A DNA stretch of 64,000 nucleotides from JAJXWB01 sp037044955. GTDB taxonomy: Bacteria; Pseudomonadota; Alphaproteobacteria; Rhizobiales; Beijerinckiaceae. The notes under the pieces are model-generated. The model ran no database searches. It was not told where the DNA came from and was given only the letters and a program-made list of their open reading frames with translations. Below are positions 49,379 to 60,322 of this stretch, in pieces. The DNA lies in NCBI GenBank assembly GCA_037044955.1, contig JBAOHX010000001.1, positions 124,001-188,000 on the forward strand, written 5' to 3'. Position 1 is the stretch's first letter. Every line of letters starts with the position of its first letter. Both the position numbers and the translations under genes were made by a program.

Positions 49379-50160
49379 CGCCGCGCCTCCGTAACCGGTT
49401 CGCCGATCGGCGGCGCCTCGTCCGTCATGTTGGCGAGCACTTCGGCCACGTGCCGCACTTCCATGTCGCGGCCCTTGCGCGATAGGCGGCCGGCCATGTT
49501 CATCAGGCAGCCGAGATCGCCGGCCAGCAGCACCGGCGCCTCGGTCGCGATGATGTCTTGCGTCTTGCGGTCGACGATCTGGCCGGAGATTTCCCCGAAC
49601 TTGACCGCGAACGTGCCGCCGAAGCCGCAGCACACGTCCGAATCCTTCATCTCGACGAGTTCGAGCCCCTCGACCGTGCCGAGCAATTTGCGCGGCTGCG
49701 CCTGCACGCCCATTTCACGCAGGCCCGAACACGAGTCGTGATAGGTCACCTTGCGCGGAAATTCCGCCTGCACGCTCTCGACGCCGAGCACGTCGGTGAG
49801 GAACGAGACGAGTTCGAAACATTTCGCCGCGAATTTTCGCGCGCGCCTCTGCAGTTCCGGGTCGTCCTCGAACAATTCGGGATAGTGCTTGGCCATCATG
49901 CCGGCGCACGAGCCGGATGGCGCCACGACGTAGTCGAAACTCTCGAAGGCGTCGATGACCTGCAACGCGAGCGCGCGGGCGTCGCCCTTGTCGCCGGAAT
50001 TGTAGGCGGGCTGGCCGCAGCAGGTCTGGCTCGGCACGTCGACCGTGCAGCCGGCGTCCTCCAGCAGCTTGGCGGCGGCGAAGCCGATGCTCGGGCGAAA
50101 CAGGTCCACGAGGCATGTCGCCATCAACCCGACGCGCTTCTTCGTTCCCGCCTCGACCAT
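49375..50160 (-). CDS. lutA: Lactate utilization protein A (CCG-domain)
   Basis: 261 residues with two cysteine-rich CCG domains: DVPSQTCCGQPAYNSGDKG near residue 45 and DSDVCCGFGGTFAVKFGEIS near 190, plus TYHDSCSGLREMGVQAQPRK. ATG 50160 is preceded by GGGAGG; an in-frame ATG at 50181 is possible. With LutB and LutC it oxidises L-lactate to pyruvate. Confidence 0.92.
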   Translation of the reverse strand: MVEAGTKKRVGLMATCLVDLFRPSIGFAAAKLLEDAGCTVDVPSQTCCGQPAYNSGDKGDARALALQVIDAFESFDYVVAPSGSCAGMMAKHYPELFEDDPELQRRARKFAAKCFELVSFLTDVLGVESVQAEFPRKVTYHDSCSGLREMGVQAQPRKLLGTVEGLELVEMKDSDVCCGFGGTFAVKFGEISGQIVDRKTQDIIATEAPVLLAGDLGCLMNMAGRLSRKGRDMEVRHVAEVLANMTDEAPPIGEPVTEARR

Positions 50161-50245
50161 TGTTCTTTTGCCTCCCTGCATCGCGAACCCGGCGACGCTG
50201 CGCGCCATCTGAAAGGAGAGGGCGCGCAGCGTCAATGCTAGAATG

Positions 50246-51904
<1,659 letters not shown>

Positions 51905-51951
51905 GGGGTTCCCTCCCGAACTCGATGCGCGGCAGCGTTTGATGAAAAATA

Positions 51952-51986
51952 TACCAAGCGGAATAGTTGGTAAAATTAAATTACCA
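51952..51986. promoter_or_regulatory. Operator cluster between lldP and the GntR regulator
   Basis: TGGTAAAATTAAATTACCA (51968-51986) is a perfect palindrome around an AT centre. A further half-site TACCA (51952-51956) mirrors TGGTA across 11 bp. TGGT/ACCA half-sites fit the FCD subgroup of GntR regulators such as LldR. It lies in the shared divergent promoter region, in a notably AT-rich stretch. Confidence 0.65.
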
Positions 51987-52049
51987 GATTGTCAACATGG
52001 GCGAGGCGTCGTACCATCGACCCGCCTGAATCGAGAGGTCGAATACCGG

Positions 52050-52838
52050 ATGAACGGAGAAGTCAGGACGCAGCGGATCGCGGACGCGATCGCCGAGCGC
52101 ATCGAGCAGATGATCCTGCAAGGGGTGTTGCGGCCGGGCGAGCGCCTCGCCTCGGAGCGCGATCTCGCGCAGAAGCTCGCCGTCTCCCGGCCTTCGCTGC
52201 GCGAGGCGCTGGCCTCGCTCGAACAGCGCGGCCTGATCGTCGGCGGGCGGGGCGGCGCGACGGTCGCGCACTTCCTCAAGCCCTTCTCCGCGCCGCTCGG
52301 CGAATTGTTCGCCGACAAGCCGCGCGTGACCGCCGACTATTTCGAGTTCCGCCGTGTCCTCGAGGCGCGCGCTTCCGGCCTTGCCGCGCGGCGCGCCACG
52401 GAGCCCGATCGCAAGGCCATAGCCGCGATCCTCGCGCGCATGAAGGCCGCCCACGAGATCGACGATCCGCACGAGGAGGCCGACGCCGACGTCGATCTGC
52501 ACATCGCGGTCTACGAGGCCGCCCACAATATCGTGTTCCTGCACGTCATGCGCGTGCTCGCCGAGCTCCTGCGCGAGGGCGTGCTCTACAACCGCGATCA
52601 GCTCTATCGACGCGCCGGCGCGCGCGACCTGCTGCTCGCCCAGCATGTCGCCATCGCCGAAGCCGTGCTCGCCGGCGACGCGGACGCCGCCGAGCGCGCC
52701 GCCGACGCCCACATCCGCTTCACCTTCGAGACGGTCGAGGAAATCCGCCGCGACCGCGAGCGGCTCGAGACGTCGTTGAGCCGCCTCGACCGCGCCGATC
52801 TCGTCGCCCGCGTCGGCGCGGTGGAGGCGGACGCGTGA
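52050..52838 (+). CDS. GntR/FadR-family (FCD) regulator of lactate/glycolate genes
   Basis: 262 residues. Winged-helix N-terminus: RIADAIAERIEQMILQGVLR, PGERLASERDLAQKLAVSRP, SLREALASLEQRGLIVGGRG. The FCD C-terminal domain has EFRRVLEARASGLAARRA and metal-binding-type residues in DVDLHIAVYEAAHN and LLLAQHVAIAEAVLAGDADA. It probably binds the palindrome at 51968. ATG 52050 is chosen; an upstream in-frame extension to 51903 crosses the operator. LldR or GlcC could both be fitting names. Confidence 0.88.
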   Translation: MNGEVRTQRIADAIAERIEQMILQGVLRPGERLASERDLAQKLAVSRPSLREALASLEQRGLIVGGRGGATVAHFLKPFSAPLGELFADKPRVTADYFEFRRVLEARASGLAARRATEPDRKAIAAILARMKAAHEIDDPHEEADADVDLHIAVYEAAHNIVFLHVMRVLAELLREGVLYNRDQLYRRAGARDLLLAQHVAIAEAVLAGDADAAERAADAHIRFTFETVEEIRRDRERLETSLSRLDRADLVARVGAVEADA

Positions 52839-52886
52839 CGAAGCCCCGCCGTCTCCCTATCTTCGTCGCCTGCTGAGGAGGTCGCC

Positions 52887-54320
52887 ATGTCCGCCATAGC
52901 CTTTCCTGCGCCGGACCCGAAAATCCTTGGCAGGCGCGATCAGATCGTCGCCGGTCTCGCCGCGCTTGTGCCCCCGGAATGCCTCGTCGTCAGCGAGGAC
53001 GAGCGCCGCGCCTTCGAGACGGACGCGCTGACCGCCTATCGCCGCCTGCCGCTCGCCGTCGTGCTGCCGCGCTCCACGGAAGAGACGAGCAGGGTGATGG
53101 CCTATCTGCACGCGCAGGGCGTGAAGGTCGTGCCGCGCGGCGCGGGCACGTCGCTCTCCGGCGGCGCCATTCCGCAGGAGGATGCGGTGGTGATCGGCGT
53201 CTCCAAGATGAGTCGCATTCTCGATGTCGACTATGCCGACCGCGTCGCGCGCGTCGAGGCGGGCGTCACCAATCTCGGCATTTCCAATGCGGTCTCGGCC
53301 GACGGATTCTTCTACGCGCCCGATCCTTCCTCGCAGCTCGCCTGCACCATCGCCGGCAATATCGGCATGAATTCCGGCGGCGCGCATTGTCTGAAATACG
53401 GCGTCACCACCAACAATGTGCTGGGCGTGAAGATGGTGCTGGTCGACGGAACCATCGTCGAGATCGGCGGCGACTGGCTGGATGCGGCGGGCTACGATTT
53501 TCTCGGTCTCGTCACCGGCTCGGAAGGCCAGCTCGGCATCGTGACGGAAGCGACCGTGCGCCTGCTGCGCGCCGCAGAGGGCGCGCGCCCCGTGCTCTTC
53601 GGCTTTGCGACGCCGGAGGCGGCGGCGGCCTGCGTGTCCGACATCATCGGCCACGGCATCATTCCCGTCGCCATCGAATTCATGGACAAGCTCGCCATCG
53701 AAATCTGCGAGGAATTCGCCCATGCCGGCTATCCGCTCGACGCCGGCGCGCTGCTCATCGTCGAGGTCGAGGGCTCCGACGAGGAAATGGAGACGCAGCT
53801 CAAGAAGATCGTCGCCATCGCGCACAAGCACGACGTCAAGACCGTGCGCGAATCCCAGAGCGCGATGGAAGCCGCGCGCATCTGGAAGGGCCGCAAATCC
53901 GCCTTCGGCGCGACCGGCCGCGTCGCCGACTACATCTGCATGGACGGCACGGTGCCGACGAGCCAGCTCTGCCACGTGCTGGACGAGACCTACAAGATCG
54001 TCGACCGCTACGGCCTGCGCGTCGCCAACGTGTTCCACGCCGGCGACGGCAACATGCATCCGCTCATCATGTACAACGTCAACGATCCCGCCGAGCAGGA
54101 GAAGGCGGAGAAGGCGGGCGAGGACGTGCTGAAGCTCTGCGTCGACGTCGGCGGCTGCCTCACCGGCGAACACGGCGTCGGCATCGAGAAGCGCGATCTG
54201 ATGACGCGGCAGTTCAATACGGCCGACCTGCATCAGCAGATGCGCGTGCGCGCCGCTTTCGACAAGGAATGGCTGCTCAATCCGGCGAAGGTCTTTCCGC
54301 TGGAGGGCAGGGCGGCGTGA
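52887..54320 (+). CDS. glcD: Glycolate oxidase subunit GlcD (FAD-linked)
   Basis: 477 residues. The FAD-binding PCMH domain has VVPRGAGTSLSGGAIPQEDA and ACTIAGNIGMNSGGAHCLKY; the C-terminal domain has VFHAGDGNMHPLIMYNVND and the final GEHGVGIEKRDLM. GlcDEF oxidises glycolate to glyoxylate (and often D-lactate). It follows the GntR gene by 48 bp. D-lactate dehydrogenase is an alternative, but glcE and glcF downstream favour the glycolate complex. Confidence 0.93.
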   Translation: MSAIAFPAPDPKILGRRDQIVAGLAALVPPECLVVSEDERRAFETDALTAYRRLPLAVVLPRSTEETSRVMAYLHAQGVKVVPRGAGTSLSGGAIPQEDAVVIGVSKMSRILDVDYADRVARVEAGVTNLGISNAVSADGFFYAPDPSSQLACTIAGNIGMNSGGAHCLKYGVTTNNVLGVKMVLVDGTIVEIGGDWLDAAGYDFLGLVTGSEGQLGIVTEATVRLLRAAEGARPVLFGFATPEAAAACVSDIIGHGIIPVAIEFMDKLAIEICEEFAHAGYPLDAGALLIVEVEGSDEEMETQLKKIVAIAHKHDVKTVRESQSAMEAARIWKGRKSAFGATGRVADYICMDGTVPTSQLCHVLDETYKIVDRYGLRVANVFHAGDGNMHPLIMYNVNDPAEQEKAEKAGEDVLKLCVDVGGCLTGEHGVGIEKRDLMTRQFNTADLHQQMRVRAAFDKEWLLNPAKVFPLEGRAA

Positions 54321-54340
54321 CCTTCCGGGGTGGTGGCCTG

Positions 54341-54419
54341 TCGTTCCCGCGAAAGCGGGAACCCAGCAGCCCTGCCGCAAACCCTTTCTGGATTCCCGCT
54401 TACGCGGGAATGACATTCG
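54341..54419. repeat. Dispersed palindromic repeat, copy 2
   Basis: tcgttcccgcgaaagcggga and attcccgcttacgcgggaat form imperfect mirror arms around a 35-bp centre. It is the same family as 12573-12649 and separates glcD from glcE. Confidence 0.75.
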
Positions 54420-54441
54420 TGTAGTCGCAGCAGATGGTGAG

Positions 54442-55617
54442 ATGACCCACACGCCCACGACCGAATCCGATCTCTGCGCCATCGTCGCGGAAGCGCGCGC
54501 CAGGAAGGCGCCGCTGGCGATCGAGGGCGGCGGCACGCGCGCTGGCCTCGGCCGTCCGTCGCAGACGGCCGATACGCTCTCCATGCGCGCGCTCGATGGA
54601 ATCGTCTTCTACGAGCCTGCCGAAATGGTGATCTGCGCGCGCGCCGGCGCGCCGCTTGCGCAAATCGAATCCATGCTCGCCGAGCGCAACCAGATCCTGC
54701 CGTTCGAGCCGCCGGATCATCGCCGGCTCTATGGCTCCAGCGGCGCGCCGACCATCGGCGCGGTCGCCGCCTGCAATCTCTCGGGCTCGCGCCGCATCTC
54801 GGCCGGCGCTGCGCGCGACAGCCTGATCGGCGTGCGCTTCGTCAATGGCGCGGGCGAGGCGATCAAGAGCGGCGGCCGCGTGATGAAGAACGTCACCGGC
54901 CTCGATCTCGTGAAACTGTCGGCCGGCGCCCACGGCACGCTCGGCGCGCTGACGGAGGTGACATTCAAGCTGCTGCCCGGACCCGAGACGAGCGCGACGT
55001 TGGTCATCGAAGGCCTCGACGATTCTCGCGCGATCGAGGCGTTGTCGCAGGCGCTGGGCTCGCCCTTCGAGGTCAGCGGCGCGGCCCATCTGCCGGCTGG
55101 CGTCGGCGGCGACCGGGCGCGCACGCTGCTGCGCATCGAGAATTTCGAATCCTCCGTCGCCTATCGCATCGCCGAATTGCGCAAGCTGGTCGGTGGCGAC
55201 GCTGTTCTCGACGACAGCGTCTCGCGCGAAACATGGCGCGACATCGGCGAATGCGCATTCTTCGCCGCTCCCGACGCGCGCGCGATCTGGCGCGTGTCGA
55301 CCGCGCCCTCGCGCGCGCCCGACCTCGTGCGCCTCGTGCAGCGCAATGGCGCCGTCGCGCATTTCTACGATTGGGGCGGCGGGCTTGTCTGGCTAGCCGT
55401 GGAGGCCAGTGGCGATGCGCGTGAAAAAGACGTGCGCGCGGCGGTCGCGGCCTGCGGCGGCCACGCGACGCTCGTGCGCGCGCCGGAGGAAGTACGCGCG
55501 CATGTGGATGTCTTCCAGCCGCTCGCCGCTCCCCTGATGAAGCTGACGCGCGGCGTGAAGGCGAGCGTCGATCCCGACGGCATCCTGAATCCGGGGCGGA
55601 TGTATGCCGGCGTCTGA
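54442..55617 (+). CDS. glcE: Glycolate oxidase subunit GlcE (FAD-binding)
   Basis: 391 residues. N-terminal FAD-binding fold: APLAIEGGGTRAGLGRPSQT, GAPTIGAVAACNLSGSRRIS, SGGRVMKNVTGLDLVKLSAG. It ends KASVDPDGILNPGRMYAGV. Second flavoprotein of the glycolate oxidase complex. Its stop overlaps the next gene by 14 bp. Confidence 0.93.
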   Translation: MTHTPTTESDLCAIVAEARARKAPLAIEGGGTRAGLGRPSQTADTLSMRALDGIVFYEPAEMVICARAGAPLAQIESMLAERNQILPFEPPDHRRLYGSSGAPTIGAVAACNLSGSRRISAGAARDSLIGVRFVNGAGEAIKSGGRVMKNVTGLDLVKLSAGAHGTLGALTEVTFKLLPGPETSATLVIEGLDDSRAIEALSQALGSPFEVSGAAHLPAGVGGDRARTLLRIENFESSVAYRIAELRKLVGGDAVLDDSVSRETWRDIGECAFFAAPDARAIWRVSTAPSRAPDLVRLVQRNGAVAHFYDWGGGLVWLAVEASGDAREKDVRAAVAACGGHATLVRAPEEVRAHVDVFQPLAAPLMKLTRGVKASVDPDGILNPGRMYAGV

Positions 55618-56248
55618 CAGCGCATTGGACCGCGAGCCTTCAGGCTCGCAGAACATCGCGAATGCTGCGAGCCTGAAGGCTCGCGGTCTGCTCTTCCTCG
55701 CGCTCGCAGTCCTCGCGATCATCGTCGCGGAGGCGCTGGTTTATGCGATGGGCCATCCGCTGATCTGCAAGTGCGGCTATGTGAAATTCTGGCACGGCGT
55801 CGCCAATTCCTCCGAGAATTCGCAGCACGTCACGGACTGGTACACGTTCTCGCACATCATCCACGGCTTTCTGTTCTACGGCGCGGCGCGCCTGCTTGGC
55901 CGGCTGACGGGCCGCGACATTCCCTTCGCGGTTGCGCTGCTCGCGGCCGTCGTCATCGAAGGCGCGTGGGAAGTGCTCGAAAACTCGCCCGTCATCATCG
56001 AGCGCTATCGCGCCGCGACCATCTCGCTCGATTATTACGGCGACAGCGTCCTCAATTCGACGAGCGACATTCTCGCGATGATGACAGGTTTCTCGCTCGC
56101 GCGGCTCATGCCGGTCTGGCTGACGGTGGCGGCGGCGATCGCGATGGAGATCGGCGTCGGCTACGTCATCCGCGACAATCTCACGCTCAACATCATCATG
56201 CTCATCCATCCGATCGACGCCATCAAGGCGTGGCAGGGCGCGCTCTAG
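55604..56248 (+). CDS. DUF2585 (UPF0314-type) membrane protein
   Basis: 214 residues. A membrane helix GLLFLALAVLAIIVAEALVY is followed by the family core GHPLICKCGYVKFWHGV, SENSQHVTDWYTFSHIIHGF, GAWEVLENSPVIIERYRAAT and DYYGDSVLNSTSDILAMMTG. Function is unknown. The N-terminal 25 codons coincide with a 24-bp inverted repeat (55628-55688), so this end is unlike other members. ATG 55604 lies inside glcE and is the only plausible start before the repeat. Confidence 0.88.
   Translation: MPASDSALDREPSGSQNIANAASLKARGLLFLALAVLAIIVAEALVYAMGHPLICKCGYVKFWHGVANSSENSQHVTDWYTFSHIIHGFLFYGAARLLGRLTGRDIPFAVALLAAVVIEGAWEVLENSPVIIERYRAATISLDYYGDSVLNSTSDILAMMTGFSLARLMPVWLTVAAAIAMEIGVGYVIRDNLTLNIIMLIHPIDAIKAWQGAL
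55628..55688. repeat. Perfect 24-bp inverted repeat inside DUF2585 coding sequence
   Basis: Bases 55628-55651 are the exact complement of 55665-55688, with a 13-bp centre. Each arm also contains gcgagccttcaggctcgc, itself nearly palindromic. It looks like a REP-type element inserted into the 5' end of the gene while preserving the frame. Confidence 0.85.
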
Positions 56249-56250
56249 AC

Positions 56251-57540
56251 ATGCAGACCAATTTCACTCTCGCCGCGCTCGCCGATCCGCATATGCGGGA
56301 ATCGGAAAAGATCCTGCGCACCTGCGTGCATTGCGGCTTCTGCACCGCGACCTGCCCGACCTACCTGCTGCTCGGCGACGAACTCAATTCTCCACGCGGC
56401 CGCATCTATCTCATCAAGGACATGCTGGAGGGCGGCAAATCCGCCACGTCCGAAGTCGTCAAGCATGTCGACCGCTGCCTCTCGTGCCTGTCCTGCATGA
56501 CCACCTGTCCCTCGGGCGTGCACTACATGCATCTCGTCGATCACGCGCGCGCGCATATCGAGCAGACCTACACGCGCTCGCTCTCCGACCGCTTCGTGCG
56601 GGAAATTCTCGCTTTCGTTCTGCCCTATCCGCAGCGCTTCAAGCTGGCGCTGGCGGCGGGTCGGCTCGCGCGGCCCTTCGCGCCGCTCGTGCGGCTGCTG
56701 CCGGGCGTCGGGCCGCGTCTTGCCGCCATGCTGCAACTCGCGCCGTCGTCTGCGCCCGCGGCGCCGGCGGACGCCGTTCCCCTGTCCGAACAGCGGCGCG
56801 GCCGTGTCGCCATTCTCGAGGGCTGCGCGCAGCCGGCGCTGAAACCCTCGATCAACGCCGCCGCCAAGCGTTTCCTCGCGCGCGTCGGCGTCGAGGTCGT
56901 CGCCGCGCCCGGCGAAGGCTGCTGCGGCGCGCTCGTCCATCACATGGGCCGCGAGGCCCATGCGCTCGATTTCGCGCGCGCCAATGTCGACGCCTGGACG
57001 CGGCTGATCGACGACGGCGGTCTCGACGCCATCCTCATCACCGCGTCGGGTTGCGGCACGACGGTCAAGGACTATGGCTACATGCTGCGCGAGGACGCCG
57101 ACTACGCCGCGAAAGCCGCGCGAGTTTCCGCGCTGGCCAAGGACGTGACGGAATATCTGTCGACGCTCGACTGGACGCCGACCGCCGCGCCGCGGATGAC
57201 CATCGCCTATCATTCGGCCTGCTCGATGCAGCACGGCCAGAAGATCACGGACTTGCCCAAGAATCTGCTGCGCAAGGCCGGCTTCGTCGTGAAGGACATT
57301 CCCGAGAGCCACATCTGCTGCGGCTCGGCCGGCACATACAACATCATGCAGCCCGAGCTCGCCACGCGCCTGCGCCAGCGCAAGCAGGGCAACATCGCGC
57401 GCCTGAAGGTGCAGGCCGTGGCGGCCGGCAATATCGGCTGCATCGCGCAACTCGCGCAGAACGGGCCCGCGCCGGTTGTCCATACCGTGGAACTGCTCGA
57501 CTGGGCCTGCGGCGGGCCGCGCCCGCAAGAGCTGGCTTGA
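56251..57540 (+). CDS. glcF: Glycolate oxidase iron-sulfur subunit GlcF
   Basis: 429 residues. Two ferredoxin-type cluster motifs: CVHCGFCTATCPTYLLLGDE near residue 25 and CLSCLSCMTTCPSGVHYMHL near 76. Two CCG domains: GEGCCGALVHHMGREAHALD and SHICCGSAGTYNIMQPELAT. It passes electrons from GlcDE to the quinone pool. It starts 2 bp after the DUF2585 stop. Confidence 0.94.
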   Translation: MQTNFTLAALADPHMRESEKILRTCVHCGFCTATCPTYLLLGDELNSPRGRIYLIKDMLEGGKSATSEVVKHVDRCLSCLSCMTTCPSGVHYMHLVDHARAHIEQTYTRSLSDRFVREILAFVLPYPQRFKLALAAGRLARPFAPLVRLLPGVGPRLAAMLQLAPSSAPAAPADAVPLSEQRRGRVAILEGCAQPALKPSINAAAKRFLARVGVEVVAAPGEGCCGALVHHMGREAHALDFARANVDAWTRLIDDGGLDAILITASGCGTTVKDYGYMLREDADYAAKAARVSALAKDVTEYLSTLDWTPTAAPRMTIAYHSACSMQHGQKITDLPKNLLRKAGFVVKDIPESHICCGSAGTYNIMQPELATRLRQRKQGNIARLKVQAVAAGNIGCIAQLAQNGPAPVVHTVELLDWACGGPRPQELA

Positions 57541-57657
57541 ACGCCGCGCTTTCTGGCGCCCAATTTCCAGGCAATCTGCATTCCGAAATGGCGTCCGACG
57601 CGGCCAGCCGTCGGCTAACGCCCTGAAAACGCGCGGCGCTCGGGCCTCGCGCCGCTC

Positions 57658-57673
57658 TGGCACGCATCTTGTT
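57658..57673 (+). promoter_or_regulatory. Sigma-54-type promoter upstream of glnK
   Basis: TGGCACGCATCTTGTT matches the -24/-12 consensus TGGCAC-N5-TTGC except for T in place of the last C. It is about 110 bp before glnK. NtrC control of glnK-amtB through sigma-54 is standard in Proteobacteria. Confidence 0.7.
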
Positions 57674-57782
57674 AACAGCCTCATCGGTTCAGCCCGTTCC
57701 GGCGGCGCCGGACCGTCCGGAACCCACTCCGGCGGGACAGGCCCGTCGCGTGAAAAAGCAGGGCGCAAGCAGAGGCGACGAC

Positions 57783-58121
57783 ATGAAAATCGTGATGGCG
57801 ATCATAAAGCCGTTCAAACTCGACGAGGTTCGGGACGCCCTGACCTCGATCGGCGTGCACGGCCTGACGGTGACCGAGGTGAAGGGCTACGGCCGCCAGA
57901 AGGGTCACACGGAAATCTATCGCGGCGCCGAATACGCCGTCAGCTTTCTCCCCAAGCTGAAGATCGAACTGGCCGTCTCCTCCGAGCAGGTGCAGGCGGT
58001 CATCGACGCCATCTCCTCGGTCGCGCGCACCGGCCAGATCGGCGACGGCAAGATTTTCGTCTCCCCGCTCGATCAGGCGATCCGCATCCGCACCGGCGAG
58101 TCCGGCGAAGAGGCGCTTTGA
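57783..58121 (+). CDS. glnK: Nitrogen regulatory P-II protein GlnK
   Basis: 112 residues: MKIVMAIIKPFKLDEVRDAL, VTEVKGYGRQKGH, and the T-loop EIYRGAEYAVSFLPK with uridylylation Tyr51. Ends GKIFVSPLDQAIRIRTGESG. P-II proteins sense 2-oxoglutarate and ATP/ADP, and GlnK blocks AmtB. ATG 57783 follows GAGGCGAC; longer in-frame starts upstream are unlike the family. Confidence 0.95.
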   Translation: MKIVMAIIKPFKLDEVRDALTSIGVHGLTVTEVKGYGRQKGHTEIYRGAEYAVSFLPKLKIELAVSSEQVQAVIDAISSVARTGQIGDGKIFVSPLDQAIRIRTGESGEEAL

Positions 58122-58160
58122 TCCTCCCTCGCGAAATTCCGTAAATCAGGAGCCAGGAAA

Positions 58161-59712
58161 ATGAAATTCAGTCCCCTACAGAAGGCGGCTTTGACGGCGG
58201 TCGGCGTCGGCGCGCTGGGCGCCCTGCTGACCTTCGACACCGCGCTCGCGCAGGCGGCGGCCCAAGCCGCAAAGGACGCTGCGCCCGCCGCTCCCGCCGC
58301 GCCGGTTCCCAACAAGGGCGACACCGCCTGGTTGCTGATCTCCTCGGCGCTGGTGCTGATGATGTCGATCCCGGGGCTCGCGCTGTTCTACGGCGGCCTC
58401 GTGCGCTCGAAGAACATGCTGTCGGTCCTCACGCAGGTCATGGCCATCGTCTCGATGGTCGGCCTGCTGTGGTGCTTCTACGGCTATTCGATCTCGCTCG
58501 GCGACGGCGGCGGCTATTACCTCGGCGGCTTCGGCAAGGCCTTCCTGAAGGGCATCGCGCCGGATTCGACCTCGCCGACCTTCTCCAACGGCGTCGTCGT
58601 TCCGGAATTCGCCTACATGGTCTTCCAGATGACTTTCGCGATGATCACGCCCGCGCTGATCGTCGGCGCCTTCGCCGAGCGCATGAAGTTCTCGGCGGTG
58701 CTGCTGTTCGTCTTCCTGTGGGTGACGTTCGTCTACTTTCCGATCGCGCACTGGGTGTGGGCGACGCCGGCGCCGGACGATCTCGCCGCCGCCGCCAAGG
58801 CGCTGGCCGCGGCCGGCGAGGACGCCGCCAAGAAGGCCGCCGCGCAGGGCAAGATCGACGAGCTGATCGCCGGCCGCCGGCTGGATCAACCAGGGCAAGG
58901 GCATCGGCGAATTCCTGATGAACGGCTCGGGCGCGCTCGACTTCGCGGGCGGCACGGTCGTGCACATCAACGCAGGCATCGCCGGCCTCGTCGGCGCGCT
59001 CATGGTCGGCAAGCGCGTCGGCTATCCGCGTGAAGCGATGATGCCGCACTCGCTGACCATGACCATGATCGGCACGTCGCTGCTGTGGGTCGGCTGGTTC
59101 GGCTTCAACGCCGGCTCCAACCTCGAGGCCAACGGCACGACCGCGCTCGCCTTCGTCAACACGATGGTGGCGACCTGCGCGGCGGCCTTCTCCTGGCTGA
59201 TGGTGGAGTGGATGGCCAAGGGCAAGCCCTCGCTGCTCGGCATGGCCTCGGGCGCGGTCGCCGGCCTCGTCGCGGTCACGCCGGCTTCGGGCTATGCCGG
59301 CCCGATGGGCTCGATCGTGCTCGGCCTGATCGTGTCGCCGGTCTGCCTCATCTTCGTCTCGAAGGTGAAGCACGCTTTGGGCTACGACGACGCGCTCGAC
59401 GTGTTCGGCGTGCACTGCGTCGGCGGCGTCATCGGCGCCATCTCCACGGGCGTCCTCGTCAACCCGGCCCTGGGCGGCGTCGGCATCACCGACTACCTGA
59501 ACATTACCGGAAACAATGCGGGCACATACGCCTTCGGCCAGCAGGTGACCTCGCAGATCGTCGCGGTCCTCGCCACGCTGATCTGGTCGGGCGTCGGTTC
59601 GGCGATCCTCTACAAGGTCGTCGATCTGGTCGTCGGCCTGCGCGTGCCCACCGACGCCGAGCGCGAAGGCCTCGACGTCACCGACCACGGCGAACGCGCC
59701 TACAATTACTGA
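58161..59712 (+). CDS. amtB: Ammonium transporter AmtB (one apparent frameshift)
   Basis: About 516 residues after joining two frames near 58875. Signal-like N-terminus ends near ALAQAAAQ. Part one has ISSALVLMMSIPGLALFYGG and MVFQMTFAMITPALIVGAFA; part two has AGWINQGKGIGEFLMNGSGA, DFAGGTVVHINAGIAGLVGA and VFGVHCVGGVIGAISTGVLV. The pore histidines lie in VVHIN and VHCVGG. One extra C in the GGCCGCCGG stretch explains the break. It follows glnK by 39 bp and shares its promoter. Confidence 0.87.
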
Positions 59713-59725
59713 GTTCCTCCCGAGC

Positions 59726-59813
59726 GCGCTTCCGGCCACGGCCGGAAGCGCCGACTGGGAGCGCGCGGCGAAAGATGGTCTCCGGTTTTCGCCAAAAGCG
59801 CGCTCCCGCTTTT
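59726..59813 (+). terminator. Hairpins after amtB
   Basis: A perfect 12-bp stem with a 2-nt loop (59726-59751, GCGCTTCCGGCC and complement) is followed by a larger hairpin (GGGAGCGCGC near 59757 with GCGCGCTCCC near 59801) ending before CTTTT. Together they probably end the glnK-amtB transcript. Confidence 0.55.
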
Positions 59814-59948
59814 CTTCAAAGACCGCCTGCGTTGGTCCTGCGCGGCGCCTGGAAACGGGCGCCGTTTTTCTTCGCAACGACAAAGGCGCGGGACCAGCCC
59901 GCGCCCTGCCGCAATCCTGTCAATGCGCCGCCCGCGTTTCCGGGCGTC

Positions 59949-60302
59949 TCAATTCGTCTTCACGACTTTCCACGGCGCGCTGGCGCGTCCGCACTTCGCC
60001 ACGCCGTTGATCGCCTTGGGGCCGGCGGCCTTGCCGATATAGTCGCAGGCGACGCCGTCGCTCGGGCTCATGCGCTGCAGCACGTAATTGCCGCCCTGCG
60101 CGTTGCCGGCGATCCTGTAGGAGATCGTCATGCCGCGCCCGTCCTTCATGCTGGCGGCGCCGTTGATCGCGGGTCCGACCGCCGTCACCGTCCAGGAACC
60201 CTTCACTTTTCCGTCCGCGCCCTCGATGACCATCCAGGTTTCGGCTGAAGCCGCCGCGGGCGCGAGCGCGAGAACGAGCGCGAGTGCTGCCGGTTTCATC
60301 AT
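59949..60302 (-). CDS. Small secreted protein, DUF2147-like size, unknown
   Basis: 117 residues. Signal peptide MMKPAALALVLALAPAAASA, then ETWMVIEGADGKVKGSWTVT, GRGMTISYRIAGNAQGGNYV and two cysteines (VACDY; AKCGRAS) likely disulfide linked. Two adjacent ATGs (60302, 60299) are possible starts. I do not recognise the family with confidence. Confidence 0.6.
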   Translation of the reverse strand: MMKPAALALVLALAPAAASAETWMVIEGADGKVKGSWTVTAVGPAINGAASMKDGRGMTISYRIAGNAQGGNYVLQRMSPSDGVACDYIGKAAGPKAINGVAKCGRASAPWKVVKTN

Positions 60303-60322
60303 GATCACTCTCCCTCGGCGTT

